From NCBI RefSeq assembly GCF_000379845.1, contig NZ_KB903771.1:1-64000 (forward strand): a stretch of DNA of 64,000 nucleotides. Reading direction: 5' to 3'. Position 1 is the first letter of the stretch. Each line of letters opens with the position of its first letter. Made by a program: the position numbers and the translations under genes. The stretch is from Moraxella boevrei DSM 14165 (GTDB lineage Bacteria > Pseudomonadota > Gammaproteobacteria > Pseudomonadales > Moraxellaceae). Below the pieces are notes generated by a model. It saw only the letters and a list, made by a program, of their open reading frames with translations, was not told the origin of the DNA and did no database searches. This document shows, piece after piece, positions 8,971-18,500 of this stretch.

Positions 8971-11211
8971 TTAGCCATATTGTCTATCATTACTCAATCC
9001 ACTAACCGCATGAGCCAACCCCCTGTCATTGCTCGCTAATGGTTGATTGTTTGCGACCAATGTTTGCGATTTTTGTTTTGTCGTGGTTTGCGGTATGGTG
9101 GGTGGTTTTGGCAAATTGGTGGTTTTTAGCTTAGGTGCTTGAGCGGTTTTAATGTTAGTTGGAGTGGTGGTAGAGCCTTGTAATCCAGTAGCATTGATAA
9201 CAGAAATCGGTAGTTTTGTTTGATTGTTTGATAAATTGTTTTGATTTTGCAATAAATTATTTGATAAATAATTGTTTGTTGCAACAATCGCTTGATTGTT
9301 CGTTTGTTGTGTGTTTTGAATGGTGGTTTGATTGACAGAATTTGACCTAAAAATATTATTTGTTTGAATATTGCGATTGTTTTCTTGTTTTGGTTGTTCA
9401 GGTGACTTTTGAGCGATTGCTAATTCGGCTCGGATATCTTGATAGGGGTCTACCACATACACATCAAATTTTCTATTGTTTAAATTTTTAACATAGTCAT
9501 TTAATTTTGTTTTTCTAACACCGCTTTTGCCGTCCGCCCCTTTGGCACTGGTACTTTCAGAGACATATTTTTCGCCATTTTCGTCAATAATGGTTACAAT
9601 ATGTCCAATATTACCAAAACGTCCAACAGCGTGCTTGCCACGACTTTCACCAATTATCATACCTGCTTGTAGTTTGCTTAAATCCAAGTCCTGCCAACCT
9701 TTTTTATGGGCAACTAAACGCCCTTTTTCTTTTTCGGTTCGGATAATCTCAGACGCTGTGCCTGCGAAAATCTTCGCCTTGTCCGCTTTTGGCTTGCCTA
9801 AAATTTGACTAATTTGTTTCACCGTATCTTGATTCACCTTTGCGACCCAACGTGAACAATCAATCACGCCATTGCCATTACCCCCCATTTTATAGGTAAC
9901 ATCATCATGGGTGTAAGTCATTTTTGAGCCAAAATCCACACGCCATGTTACCTTGTTAAAATCCCCACCAAACCCCAACGCATTTTTGAAATCACCCCAA
10001 AGTGATGACGCACCGTCTGCAACTGTATCCAAAAAATTTTGCCCTTTCTCAATCCATTCAGTAATTTTTTGTTTAATCTTATCAATTACTGATAAAAAGC
10101 TATCATACAACCACGACAATGCCGTTTTTGAGCCTTTGAATAAATCGGATAAACCATTGCTAAATTTTGCTAACAACTGTTTTGGTAAATCAAAACTGAT
10201 TAAACTATCCACCCAGTTTTTGATATGGGGTAGGGCATACTCGCCCAAAACTGCACCGCTCTTTGAGCCAAGCCAGCCACCAATGAAACCGCCAACTGCC
10301 GTACCAATACCGGGAAAAATCACCGAACCAATCAACGCCCCAATACCAGCACCACCAACACCACCCAATAAACCACCAACACCACGAGATTTTTCTCTGT
10401 CAGATAATTTATCCCAGTCCATTGCCAAATTGCCAGCACCGATAAATGTTCCTAATACGCCTAAAGCACGAGTACCGCCTAATTTCTTTAATAAAGATTT
10501 ACCATGCTTTAAGGCAAAAACCCCCACGCCTGCCAATCCACCCCACAACATTCTACCCATTTTGCCAAACATTTTCATAAACGGATTTAAGCGAAAACCA
10601 CCAGAACGGTTATTTTCTATCCTTTCTAACTGCTCTTCCACATTGGCTTGATGACGCTCTTCAGCATTGGATAACGGCTCACGCTTTTTATTGGCAAAGA
10701 GTTTATTTTTTGTCCAAGCTCCTGCCTTAAACATGAATCCAAACATTTTACCCATAGGCGATAGCACGCCTTTGACTTCATTCACACTGTCTAGCAAGGG
10801 GTCTATATTTTGGCTATCTATGTTATTTTCTAATTGCTGTTTTAAGGCATGATTGAGCCGTGAAAAAAACTGGCGTGCTTTATCAGCTTTTTCAAATTGG
10901 CTATCTTGGGTATTTTGCTGAAGGCGGTTTTGTTCAGGGCGAAATCTTGTTTGTTGTCTTGCAACACGTTGTTGTACCAAACTATTGCGACTTGCATTTT
11001 GGCTGGCGTGTCTGTTATTACTTGAAGATTGTCTGTTATTTTGATTAACTTTTTGGATAATTTGTTCAGTTTGTTGTAATTGTTGTTGGCGTTTTTTACC
11101 GCCATGACTTAGAATTTCAATGATTTTTTGGGTATCATCGTATACGATTTTGGTTTGTTTCTCAACACGATTAATCCCCAAAATAAAGCCTTGACTGTCA
11201 TAATTTAGCAT
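8971..11211 (-). CDS. Virion-associated protein with NlpC/P60-CHAP-like peptidase
   Basis: The 746-residue paralog of the downstream gene. It shares the N-terminus (NYDSQGFILGINRVEKQTKI), the KNKLFA-containing linker and the Gly-rich membrane-like segment (about 215-345), and the C-terminal tail (GLAHAVSGLSNDRQYG). Its enzyme differs: residues about 425-600 contain a Cys in GVIDCSRWVAKVN and a His in GNIGHIVTIID, the Cys-His arrangement of NlpC/P60 or CHAP amidases that cut peptidoglycan stem peptides. The long Asn/Gln-rich stretch at 600-700 is low complexity. Likely built into the tail and used at infection. The ATG is inside a short inverted repeat (11206-11211 and 11231-11236). Confidence 0.7.
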   Translation of the reverse strand: MLNYDSQGFILGINRVEKQTKIVYDDTQKIIEILSHGGKKRQQQLQQTEQIIQKVNQNNRQSSSNNRHASQNASRNSLVQQRVARQQTRFRPEQNRLQQNTQDSQFEKADKARQFFSRLNHALKQQLENNIDSQNIDPLLDSVNEVKGVLSPMGKMFGFMFKAGAWTKNKLFANKKREPLSNAEERHQANVEEQLERIENNRSGGFRLNPFMKMFGKMGRMLWGGLAGVGVFALKHGKSLLKKLGGTRALGVLGTFIGAGNLAMDWDKLSDREKSRGVGGLLGGVGGAGIGALIGSVIFPGIGTAVGGFIGGWLGSKSGAVLGEYALPHIKNWVDSLISFDLPKQLLAKFSNGLSDLFKGSKTALSWLYDSFLSVIDKIKQKITEWIEKGQNFLDTVADGASSLWGDFKNALGFGGDFNKVTWRVDFGSKMTYTHDDVTYKMGGNGNGVIDCSRWVAKVNQDTVKQISQILGKPKADKAKIFAGTASEIIRTEKEKGRLVAHKKGWQDLDLSKLQAGMIIGESRGKHAVGRFGNIGHIVTIIDENGEKYVSESTSAKGADGKSGVRKTKLNDYVKNLNNRKFDVYVVDPYQDIRAELAIAQKSPEQPKQENNRNIQTNNIFRSNSVNQTTIQNTQQTNNQAIVATNNYLSNNLLQNQNNLSNNQTKLPISVINATGLQGSTTTPTNIKTAQAPKLKTTNLPKPPTIPQTTTKQKSQTLVANNQPLASNDRGLAHAVSGLSNDRQYG

Positions 11212-11236
11212 AAACCAATCCTAAAAATAAATGCTA
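11206..11236 (-). promoter_or_regulatory. Inverted repeat enclosing the start codon of the 8971-11211 gene
   Basis: TAGCAT at 11206-11211 pairs with ATGCTA at 11231-11236. The ATG is in the stem and the ribosome-binding site AGGA is in the loop. Short, so the weakest of the set of start-site hairpins seen in this prophage. Confidence 0.4.
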
Positions 11237-11274
11237 TTTTGGCATGATTGACAATCAAGGCAGAAATATGTTCC

Positions 11275-11877
11275 TTATGCATATTTACGATAAGCATTTG
11301 CCAATTTCACATCATAAGCATTTTTGGCATAGCCTGCACCGTTATAACCTTTAGCAAAGCCTTTCCAATCCTTTTTTTGTAGTTTTGGCAATAAACCGTT
11401 TTTCTTGATAAAACGCACCATGCAATCAATCTGACTCATCTCGTCTTGATACATGGCATTGATAAACTCTTGCAAACTATCATAGCCCAAAGTCTGCCAA
11501 TGATGACCCATGACCTGCCCCAAGCCCCAACTACAACTTTCAAGGGCGGTTTCACGGTGAAAACTGCTTGCAATCGCCAATCTAGCGTGCTGTTCATGGG
11601 TTTTACCATAAGGATAAGCCCCCCATTTGGCATAACACAGTTTTGGCTGTTTTGCCATACAATCATTGCGAATGCTAATCAATTTTTTATTGCCCAAAAG
11701 CCTGTAAAAAACGTGTGGCTCAAATAAAATCTTAGGCACAAGGGCTTTAGACTTTTCATCAAGAATAAAACCGCTACCGCCTGCTTCTACTTCAACCACC
11801 GCCTTTAAAATGGCAAATTCTAAGCCATTATCACTGGCAATTTGGCGGATTTGTTCATCAGTTAATTTCTTGCTCAT
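11275..11877 (-). CDS. Endolysin, N-acetylmuramidase type (DUF3380-like)
   Basis: The 200-residue protein begins MSKKLTDEQIRQIASDNGL; this ATG is preceded by AAAGGA, so a 22-residue upstream extension is not used. The first 60 residues contain the glutamate region VVEVEAGGSGF, and the rest matches the N-acetylmuramidase/lysozyme family (RLAIASSFHRETALESCSWGLGQVMG and NGAGYAKNAYDVKLANAYRK). It has no signal peptide, so it needs a holin. It overlaps the holin-like gene by 20 bases and completes a lysis cluster. It cuts the glycan chain at host lysis. Confidence 0.85.
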   Translation of the reverse strand: MSKKLTDEQIRQIASDNGLEFAILKAVVEVEAGGSGFILDEKSKALVPKILFEPHVFYRLLGNKKLISIRNDCMAKQPKLCYAKWGAYPYGKTHEQHARLAIASSFHRETALESCSWGLGQVMGHHWQTLGYDSLQEFINAMYQDEMSQIDCMVRFIKKNGLLPKLQKKDWKGFAKGYNGAGYAKNAYDVKLANAYRKYA

Positions 11878-12076
11878 CGTTTTTCCTTTTATCAGTTTTA
11901 CCAAAATAAAAATTAATTGGACTAGACACCCAACCCAACACAACCCCTAAAGCTACATTGATTAAATTGACATTTTCTTTGGGGATTTCTAAAAAATACA
12001 GCCCTGACACCATCAAAAATGCCATGGTCGCAAAACAAATTGTTAAAACAAAATGCGAATTTAATAAGTCTTTCAT
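11858..12076 (-). CDS. Probable holin
   Basis: A 72-residue membrane protein with two hydrophobic segments (about 8-28 and 38-58) and a short charged C-terminus (KTDKRKNDEQEIN), the layout of class II holins. It lies directly before and overlaps the endolysin start. It should form membrane lesions that release the endolysin at the timed end of infection. The family is not identified; the call is by size, topology and position. Confidence 0.65.
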   Translation of the reverse strand: MKDLLNSHFVLTICFATMAFLMVSGLYFLEIPKENVNLINVALGVVLGWVSSPINFYFGKTDKRKNDEQEIN

Positions 12077-12465
12077 CTGGCTTCTCGCTTTATTTCATCA
12101 AGTTTGACCGCCAAATCATGAATACGCTCGTTTTGTAGCTCATTGCTATGCCGATTATCCAAGATTTGTTCTTTTAGCATAGTGGCGTAGTTATCTTTAT
12201 TTTGCTCACGATTGACCACCCAGCCAATCACACCAACCACGCAAGACAACATAAACAGAGTGATAAATTTACCCAAACGAATCGCCCCTTGCATTTCATG
12301 ATTACTACGCTCTAGGGATTCAATTTTTTGGCTATTGTCACGGCTTAACTCATCGTGGCGTAAATTAATCGCCCGAAGTTCCGCTAAGTTTAGATTTAGC
12401 TGGGCTAAATCCACCTGTACCTTGTCTAATTTTTGTTCAATCCGATTGGTTGAATGGTCAGTCAT
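12073..12465 (-). CDS. Membrane protein with coiled coils, lysis cluster (spanin or XhlA-like)
   Basis: A 130-residue protein: an N-terminal coiled coil (about 8-75), one membrane span (about 84-102, ITLFMLSCVVGVIGWVV), and a C-terminal charged helix. This resembles hemolysin XhlA-type or inner-membrane spanin proteins in phage lysis modules. It overlaps the upstream gene by 8 bases and the holin-like gene by 4 bases. No lipoprotein partner for a two-part spanin is evident nearby. Confidence 0.6.
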   Translation of the reverse strand: MTDHSTNRIEQKLDKVQVDLAQLNLNLAELRAINLRHDELSRDNSQKIESLERSNHEMQGAIRLGKFITLFMLSCVVGVIGWVVNREQNKDNYATMLKEQILDNRHSNELQNERIHDLAVKLDEIKREAR

Positions 12466-12649
12466 GGTTAACCTCCACTAATTTTAGCCAAACGCCTGTT
12501 GTTACCACCGCTTCATGTTTTTGTAATAACACATCGGTATGCTCAGCAAAATCACCCAATGCCAAACGCAATTCATTAGAAGTTGGTTTTTGGTTAAACA
12601 CTTTTAATACAGTTTGTTTGTCAAAATCAAACAGTTGTAATTGATACAT
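12458..12649 (-). CDS. Small hypothetical phage protein
   Basis: A 63-residue protein starting MYQLQLFDFDKQT, chosen because GGGAG lies at the right distance from this ATG. It has no membrane span and no recognised motif. It overlaps the next gene by 8 bases, linking it to the lysis cluster. Confidence 0.5.
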   Translation of the reverse strand: MYQLQLFDFDKQTVLKVFNQKPTSNELRLALGDFAEHTDVLLQKHEAVVTTGVWLKLVEVNHD

Positions 12650-12664
12650 ATTCACTCCCAAACC

Positions 12665-12841
12665 CTACCGATAAAGCCCTTTAATCATCATATCCATGCG
12701 TTTTATCAGCTGTTCTTTATAAAGAACTTCGTTTTGCAACGCTTTTTTACGGTATTTAAAGGCGGTAGAAGTTTTATAATCTTTGATAAATGATATTGGC
12801 ATTGTAAGACAGTCCAACAGCGTGGCATTGGTATGTTCCAT
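12665..12841 (-). CDS. Small helical phage protein downstream of the baseplate chaperone
   Basis: A 58-residue, basic, helical protein (MEHTNATLLDCLTMPISFIK start). The same frame is open further upstream across the end of the previous gene, but the first good ATG after that stop is at 12841, 14 bases downstream. The ribosome-binding site is weak, so re-initiation after the upstream stop is likely. Function unknown. Confidence 0.45.
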   Translation of the reverse strand: MEHTNATLLDCLTMPISFIKDYKTSTAFKYRKKALQNEVLYKEQLIKRMDMMIKGLYR

Positions 12842-12854
12842 TATCTCAAGGCAT

Positions 12855-13592
12855 TCATTCAGCAATGAGTTGGCTAAGTCGTTTTGAGATGTCTGATAAT
12901 GCAGTAGTGGGACGAAATCGTGCGATATGAATATCGCCACCCCCTTGATTTTGTGAATTGCCAAGCAAGGTAATGCCGTCATTATCCACGCTGATATCCA
13001 CCAAATGGCGTAACTTTTCACAGCCTTGATAATAAATATCGGTTAATTGGCTAAATAGACTGTCTGTCAAGCGGTTAATCATCTCAAAACGACTGCGAAA
13101 TACATTCTCTAGGGTGTCTTGATTGTCTGTTGGCAAATGCTCCCAAATCACAGGGTTTTGTTCATCACCAAAAAAGTGGGTCAAATCCCCAGACAACTGA
13201 CAAGCTATCTTGCCTGCCAGCCATTCGTAAATATTTTCACATTTACTTTGTAGCAAAATTGCATGACTACCCAGTAGCTGACTGACATAAACCCCATTCA
13301 CAGAAGCCATATCAGGGGCGGTTTTAGCCTTGATAAAAAACTCGCTAACATCGGTATTTATCATATAGTCATTGTTGCTAATCGCTAAATAATTGAGCAA
13401 AATATAATAGCGTTCTTGCACGGTTAAACGCATGGCAATACTGTCATCTTGACAGGTATAAGCCAAAAATGAATTCATGCGTAATTCGTTTAGTTCTTGT
13501 GGAATTTTCGCCATTTCTATGATTTGCCCAATTTGTAGCTCTTTTAGGTAAATCTGCTCATGGCGTAATTGAATGGGTAGGCTGTTAAACAT
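12855..13592 (-). CDS. T4-type baseplate chaperone/hub-assembly protein
   Basis: The 245-residue protein has the N-terminal pattern of the T4_baseplate family (gp26/gp51): LPIQLRHEQIYLKELQIGQI followed by a helical segment with QERYYILLNYLAIS. Members help build the central hub of the baseplate or act as tape-measure chaperones. It begins a short operon after a hairpin that includes its ribosome-binding site. No enzymatic motif is present. Position next to baseplate protein 14211-15029 fits. Confidence 0.5.
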   Translation of the reverse strand: MFNSLPIQLRHEQIYLKELQIGQIIEMAKIPQELNELRMNSFLAYTCQDDSIAMRLTVQERYYILLNYLAISNNDYMINTDVSEFFIKAKTAPDMASVNGVYVSQLLGSHAILLQSKCENIYEWLAGKIACQLSGDLTHFFGDEQNPVIWEHLPTDNQDTLENVFRSRFEMINRLTDSLFSQLTDIYYQGCEKLRHLVDISVDNDGITLLGNSQNQGGGDIHIARFRPTTALSDISKRLSQLIAE

Positions 13593-13596
13593 AAAA

Positions 13597-13623
13597 AATA
13601 TCCTAAAATAAATTTAGGATATT
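13597..13623 (-). promoter_or_regulatory. Hairpin containing the ribosome-binding site of the 12855-13592 gene
   Basis: AATATCCTAAA at 13597-13607 and TTTAGGATATT at 13613-13623 form a perfect 11-bp stem with a 5-base loop. The AGGA needed for translation is in the 3' arm on the minus strand, and a T run leads into the ATG at 13592. Confidence 0.7.
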
Positions 13624-13665
13624 GTAAAATGGGGTGGGTATGATTACTTCGTATGTTCCAATACT

Positions 13666-13878
13666 TCAATAAGCGACTTGCTGAATAGCCATAACCTGAC
13701 GTATCATCTGATTAATACGTTCTTTAACGCTACTGTCTTGGCTTGCTAACCAAAACGCCACATCGTCATCTAAAACTTTTTGTTGTCTTAAACGGTTAAG
13801 ATGTGGAATTTGGGTAGCACGTTTAGCATTGCTAAAATCATACTCAACTTTCATTTCATCTGTATTGTCATTACTCAT
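13666..13878 (-). CDS. brnA: BrnA-type antitoxin
   Basis: A 70-residue protein (starts MSNDNTDEMKVEYDFSNAKR) placed directly after a BrnT-type toxin and overlapping it by 8 bases. The C-terminal half (VLDDDVAFWLASQDSSVKERINQMIRQVM) is the ribbon-helix-helix pattern of BrnA, which binds DNA and represses the operon while covering the toxin. The frame is open further upstream, but the ATG at 13878 fits the family length and the operon overlap. Confidence 0.8.
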   Translation of the reverse strand: MSNDNTDEMKVEYDFSNAKRATQIPHLNRLRQQKVLDDDVAFWLASQDSSVKERINQMIRQVMAIQQVAY

Positions 13879-14149
13879 AGACTTGTCGTTCCTTTTTAGT
13901 TGGCAAACGTGCCGAAATAATGCGAATGAAATTTTCATCATCATAGTAACAATAGACCACAACCAATAGACGATTTGCCATACCAATTAACACAAATCTA
14001 GGTTCATCATGGTCATTATCTTCTTGAACAAGGGCATTTGGGTCAAATAAAGCCATTTTAGCTTCATCAAAACTTACTTTGTGTTTATTCAAATTGATTT
14101 TTGCCTTGTTGGCGTCATAAACGATTTGAATATTTTCATGGGTATGCAA
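13871..14149 (-). CDS. brnT: BrnT-type ribonuclease toxin (DUF497)
   Basis: The 92-residue protein has the BrnT signature: YDANKAKINLNKHKVSFDEA, ALFDPNAL, DEPRFVLIGMANRLLVVVYC, and the C-terminal ISARLPTKKERQVYE. These proteins have a RelE-like fold and inhibit translation by RNA cleavage. It is followed by brnA in the canonical toxin-first order. The pair has its own promoter and is a second toxin-antitoxin cargo within the late region. Confidence 0.88.
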   Translation of the reverse strand: MHTHENIQIVYDANKAKINLNKHKVSFDEAKMALFDPNALVQEDNDHDEPRFVLIGMANRLLVVVYCYYDDENFIRIISARLPTKKERQVYE

Positions 14150-14170
14150 TTAATTACTCCAAATTGGTAT

Positions 14171-14214
14171 GATTGATACAATCCTATCCTATCCCAAGAA
14201 AACCCATTTGTCAA
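14171..14214 (-). promoter_or_regulatory. brnTA promoter and operator candidate
   Basis: Minus-strand TTGACA at 14214-14209, 17-base spacer, TAGGAT at 14191-14186. Downstream, GATTG-ATA-CAATC (14171-14183) is a small palindrome suited to a ribbon-helix-helix repressor. The -35 box overlaps the last codons of the upstream baseplate gene. Confidence 0.6.
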
Positions 14215-15029
14215 GCATAAAGGGCTTGCACATCACTTCTATCCCATGCCTGTTGAGATAAAAAGTTGATTTGAACCTTGACCGTAATTCTATCGCCATT
14301 GGCATTCATAGGAGCTGTCATTGGAGCTGAAAGACTTTCTATTATCAAGTCTGTATATAGCTTACCGCCATAGGATAAATTCACCGACACAGGAATAACA
14401 GACGGAAACAAGCCTTTTAACGACTTTTCACCTGCCATATTCACCAATAAGCCATTTTCAGACAAGGCAATAGGCACTGTCCATTCTTGTAAGGCTTGTA
14501 GGGCGTTTTCTACTTCAACTTTGGCATCTTGCCAAGCCGATAAAATCAGGGTTGCACTAATTCTGACCGAATGCGATGAGGTGTAAATTTGCTCGCTATT
14601 TAATTTGGTAAACGATGAACGCCCTTGTAACTCGCCTAATTGACCGACTAAATCGCCTAACAAGCCTTCTTTGGCTTGTGGGGTTTTGGCTTCGTTGGGA
14701 TTTTCCACTTCTGGACTGCCTGCGTTTAAAAACTCACCCGCTTGCATGACAATCTGCCCTGACTGTATCATACCCATGAGATTGGGCATACGCCCTTCAG
14801 GATTTGAGTTTTCAAAAGGGGTAGAATACTGATTTTCAAGGCTAAATTCAGCGTTTTCAAAGATACCAAAAACGATACGATTATCCGCTTTTTCTAAATG
14901 TTGGTTATGAACAGGTTCTATTTTGGCGAGTAAGTTTCGGTTTAGTCCTGCCTGTCCCCATATACCGCCGTCGGTGTTGTAGGCGGTGATATATTGGGTT
15001 GCAAGCGTGGCTTCTGGTGTGTTTTTCAT
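14211..15029 (-). CDS. Probable baseplate/tail structural protein
   Basis: A 272-residue protein. Residues 45-75 (IVFGIFENAEFSLENQYSTP) and 150-272 are beta-rich, ending LSQQAWDRSDVQALYA; residues 105-140 are a flexible linker. This resembles baseplate/tail-tube junction proteins of T4-like tails, but no family is certain. Its own hairpin overlaps the ribosome-binding site. The brnTA promoter lies in its last codons. Confidence 0.5.
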   Translation of the reverse strand: MKNTPEATLATQYITAYNTDGGIWGQAGLNRNLLAKIEPVHNQHLEKADNRIVFGIFENAEFSLENQYSTPFENSNPEGRMPNLMGMIQSGQIVMQAGEFLNAGSPEVENPNEAKTPQAKEGLLGDLVGQLGELQGRSSFTKLNSEQIYTSSHSVRISATLILSAWQDAKVEVENALQALQEWTVPIALSENGLLVNMAGEKSLKGLFPSVIPVSVNLSYGGKLYTDLIIESLSAPMTAPMNANGDRITVKVQINFLSQQAWDRSDVQALYA

Positions 15030-15038
15030 AAAAAATCC

Positions 15039-15054
15039 TTACAAAGTTTTGTAA
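15039..15054 (-). promoter_or_regulatory. Hairpin abutting the ribosome-binding site of the 14211-15029 gene
   Basis: TTACAAA at 15039-15045 and TTTGTAA at 15048-15054 (7 bp) precede a GGA and T run up to the ATG at 15029; the AAGGA ribosome-binding site begins in the stem. Confidence 0.5.
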
Positions 15055-15084
15055 TGATTATAGCAAATTCACCGATTAAACCGC

Positions 15085-15516
15085 TTAGCGTTCCATTATC
15101 AAGCTTTCCATTTCATCATCACGCAAAATGTAAATACCGCCTTGATTATCAAGTTCGTACTCATTATTGCCTTTGATATACGACTGATACATATCCCACC
15201 AAAAACTATCTGCGATAACCAACGTTTGCTCATCGGTCGTGCAACGATATAATTCTTTGATTTCATTATCGCTATCTTGTCCAAAATTAACAATACCAAA
15301 ATCAAGCCCATGTTTAATAAAAATCGCTTTGACCGCCCACCAGTACATGCCAAACGCACGGTAGCGGATAGGGTCGCTTTTGATACGCTCATAAAGCGTT
15401 TTTAGCACAAACTCAAAAAACGGCGTGTCATCTTTGCGGTTTTTTTCATAAGACTGACGTGTTTTATCCGTCATTGTTTGCATTTGTTCACGGCTAAATA
15501 AATATTGATATCTCAT
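15085..15516 (-). CDS. Hypothetical phage protein after the DarB-like gene
   Basis: A 143-residue soluble, Trp- and Tyr-rich protein of unknown family. It lies between the 2534-residue polyvalent protein and a baseplate gene. A 9-bp hairpin (15537-15562) separates it from the giant gene. It could be a virion component or an accessory of the antirestriction proteins. Confidence 0.55.
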   Translation of the reverse strand: MRYQYLFSREQMQTMTDKTRQSYEKNRKDDTPFFEFVLKTLYERIKSDPIRYRAFGMYWWAVKAIFIKHGLDFGIVNFGQDSDNEIKELYRCTTDEQTLVIADSFWWDMYQSYIKGNNEYELDNQGGIYILRDDEMESLIMER

Positions 15517-15536
15517 GGTTTTTCCTTATCAATTGG

Positions 15537-15562
15537 CGGTTGTGCTATACTAGGCACAACCG
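15537..15562 (-). terminator. Hairpin between the DarB-like gene and its downstream gene
   Basis: CGGTTGTGC (15537-15545) pairs perfectly with GCACAACCG (15554-15562). There is no strong T run, so it is more likely an mRNA-processing or pausing site than a full terminator. Confidence 0.4.
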
Positions 15563-15573
15563 TCATATATTAA

Positions 15574-18500
15574 TTAACTTTTTACTTTGAATGTAATCGC
15601 CTTGGTTTCTATCGCTTTTTTAAAAGACGGTTTTGCATCAATTAATTTTTTAATAACTTTTGACTGTACACTCCAAGAATGATTGTCTTGAGCATTGTAG
15701 GCATACGGTATTTTTCTACCTTTGAAAGCAAATACCTTATCACCATGTTTAACTGCGTAATCTTTAATGTCATCTTTATAGTCTAGCAGTTTTTCACTAC
15801 CACTATAAAATACCAAAATCGTATCGCCGTCTATTTCTTCTAAAGACACTAAAATATCTGCACTGCTAGGCTTTTGTATTTCGCCATGTTTAACATCTTG
15901 CACTTCTTCTACATAGTTCAACAAGGTAGCATTATTGAACAATCCATAGCCTTTAAGATGAACCTTAACCTTAAGATTTTTTTCAGCAATTGCTAACACT
16001 TCTTGATAGGCCCAATTGAAACTACCATCCGATTGCACCTTACCTGCTATAATATCTGATTTTAAACTGGCTATCTGGGCTTCAAATCCCTGCAAATCTA
16101 ACACTTCACGCACAAAATCAAATGTATTCGCTCCCAACAACTGAAAAATCTTTTTAACATCACTTTCTTCCAATGCCAATTGATTGGCTTTTGAAACTGC
16201 AATCAAGGTTGAAATAAAGCCACTCGTAACACTTACCCACGTCTTAGCAGTTTTGTTAATGGAAATTGGCAAATTATACTTTTCGGTATCTTTATCATAA
16301 CTAATATTGTTTTTTTGCAATTCTTGATGATACCACTGCATAAATGGCGTATCATTTTTAAGCCAAGAGCCACCCAATAAATAACCAAATGAAAAATCAA
16401 ACGCTTCTACATAATAGTTGTGCGGGGCTGATACCGAATAAGAGAGTGCCTTATTTTTAAATTCAACAACTTGCGATAAAATACTGCTATAAGTATCAAT
16501 AGGTTGATTATGTTCCACAGACCAAGTATCTTCAAATTCAGCCATTTGTTTAAGTAAATCCAGATAACGATTATCATTTTGTTGAATAAGTGTAAAATTA
16601 CTAATGGCTTGCTCTTCAATGGCACCATATTTATCAGATACTTCATAAGCATTCAAGACTTCTGATGTACTAAAAACACGCTCACCGTTTTTATAAATAC
16701 CTTTACCCCATGCCTTACCGATATCAGTATTCGTTACCACATAAATACGACCATTGTCATTACTGATAAGGATATCGCCAATTTCTAAAAACACATTACC
16801 AACCACAACAGCCGTTTTATCTGCAATTTTTTGTCCGCTTCCTATAGGGTATCCACCCTGTGTTTGTGCAACTTCATCAATGGCTTGAATTGACTGATCG
16901 ATAAGTTTTTGAGCCATTTCTTGTCTGTGCATAAACTCATCGTAAAATTCTGTATTTTTATCAAGTAAATCACTTGTTCTTCTATCACCTTTAACCAAAG
17001 AATAATTATCATAACCACCAACCAGTGAACGGATAATTGTTGCGACATAATCATAACCACCACTACCCAGTCCTAATTTTTTTGTCGTTCCCAAGCTGTA
17101 AGCATTGTCGTTAATCAGGTGCATTGCTAATTCATCAATGTCTGTTGAGATGAATGCCGAACGCCCTAAATCAAACAAATCAAGCACCTTCTCAAGCCCT
17201 TCTTTAAATACATTAAAGGCTTCTTTCTGCTTGCCATTAAACTGCAAAATTGGTGTAACCGAGCCGTCTTTTTTATTGATAACACCTTGTTGTACCAGTT
17301 GTTTGGCTGGCTTGTCAGTTAAGTATTTTTTGATAAGGGCTTCAACCTCACTTTGGTATGTTTTTTTCAAAACATCTTGTTGAGCTACAATGGTGTTCAT
17401 ATTAATACGTTGATCAAGCTTTGCCATATCCAAGCGGTGCTGTTTTTCAGCTTCATCACGCTGGGCCAAATATTTTTGAATAGCGTCTTCATCACCAATA
17501 CTTTCAATGAGTGCGTTTTGGTCATCTTTAGATAACTCGCCAGCCACTTCAATTACCTGTTTATCGCCCTGCAATAAATCACTAATCCATTCATCTTTTT
17601 TGTTAATCATTTCACGTTTGAAACTATCAAACGTGCCATCAGCATCATAATAATAAATTTTCACACTTTCGGTATGATTGCCTTGTCTAGCACCACGCCC
17701 ATTACGCTGTTCTAAGCTATCAGGTGTCCAGCCTGTGGTTAAATGGTGAATGGCTTGCGTGCCGATTTGTAGATTAATGCCAACTTCTGCTTTTTTATTG
17801 GCAAGCACAATTTGATAAACGTTTTCATCGTCCATGGCATTAAAGCCATTTTGTACATCAATGATTTCGTCCGCTTCACTATTGACCTGACCTGTGATAA
17901 TGGCTATTTTTTGTTTGGCAATACCGCATTTATCCACCAAAAGCCGTACAATCTTACTGTGTAAATGTAAATGGTCGCAAAAGATGATTTGTTTGACAAT
18001 GTTAGAAGTCGTACCGTCTTTTCTTTTACCACGTTTATTCGTCATTTCTGCTTTGATGTTTTCTAATAACGCTGAAATTTTGGCAGAAATGGTTACATCA
18101 AGCTTCACGCCCATTTTTTCGCAAATACCTTCAAATCGCTGTTGAATATGATAATCCATGCTATCAAGCATAATGCGATTTCGCCCTTTATGTACGATAA
18201 CATCCGCATTCACCACAACTTCATATTCTTTAATTGAACCGTCATCATCATATTTCTCTTGCACATTCTCCGATTGAGTATAACTACTTAAGCGTGTTCG
18301 TGTGTCTTTGGGTGGTTTTTTATTAAATTCATCAATTGATTTCTTAACCAAATTTAATTGATTTTCATCAATATCATAGAATGTACAATTGTCGCTAAAA
18401 TCATCATCACTAATCAACACTTCCATTTTACGAATCAGGTTAAAAGGGTGAGCGAGTAGCTCATCTGATTCATTGAATTTTGCTTTTATTGCACTGTATT

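Noticed and set aside
11878-11943. Upstream extension of the endolysin
   Set aside because: It would add a hydrophobic 22-residue lead within the holin gene; the ATG at 11877 has a clear ribosome-binding site and matches the family start.
12842-13021. Upstream extension of the 12665-12841 gene
   Set aside because: The extra 60 residues lie inside the baseplate chaperone gene in another frame and have no start signal.
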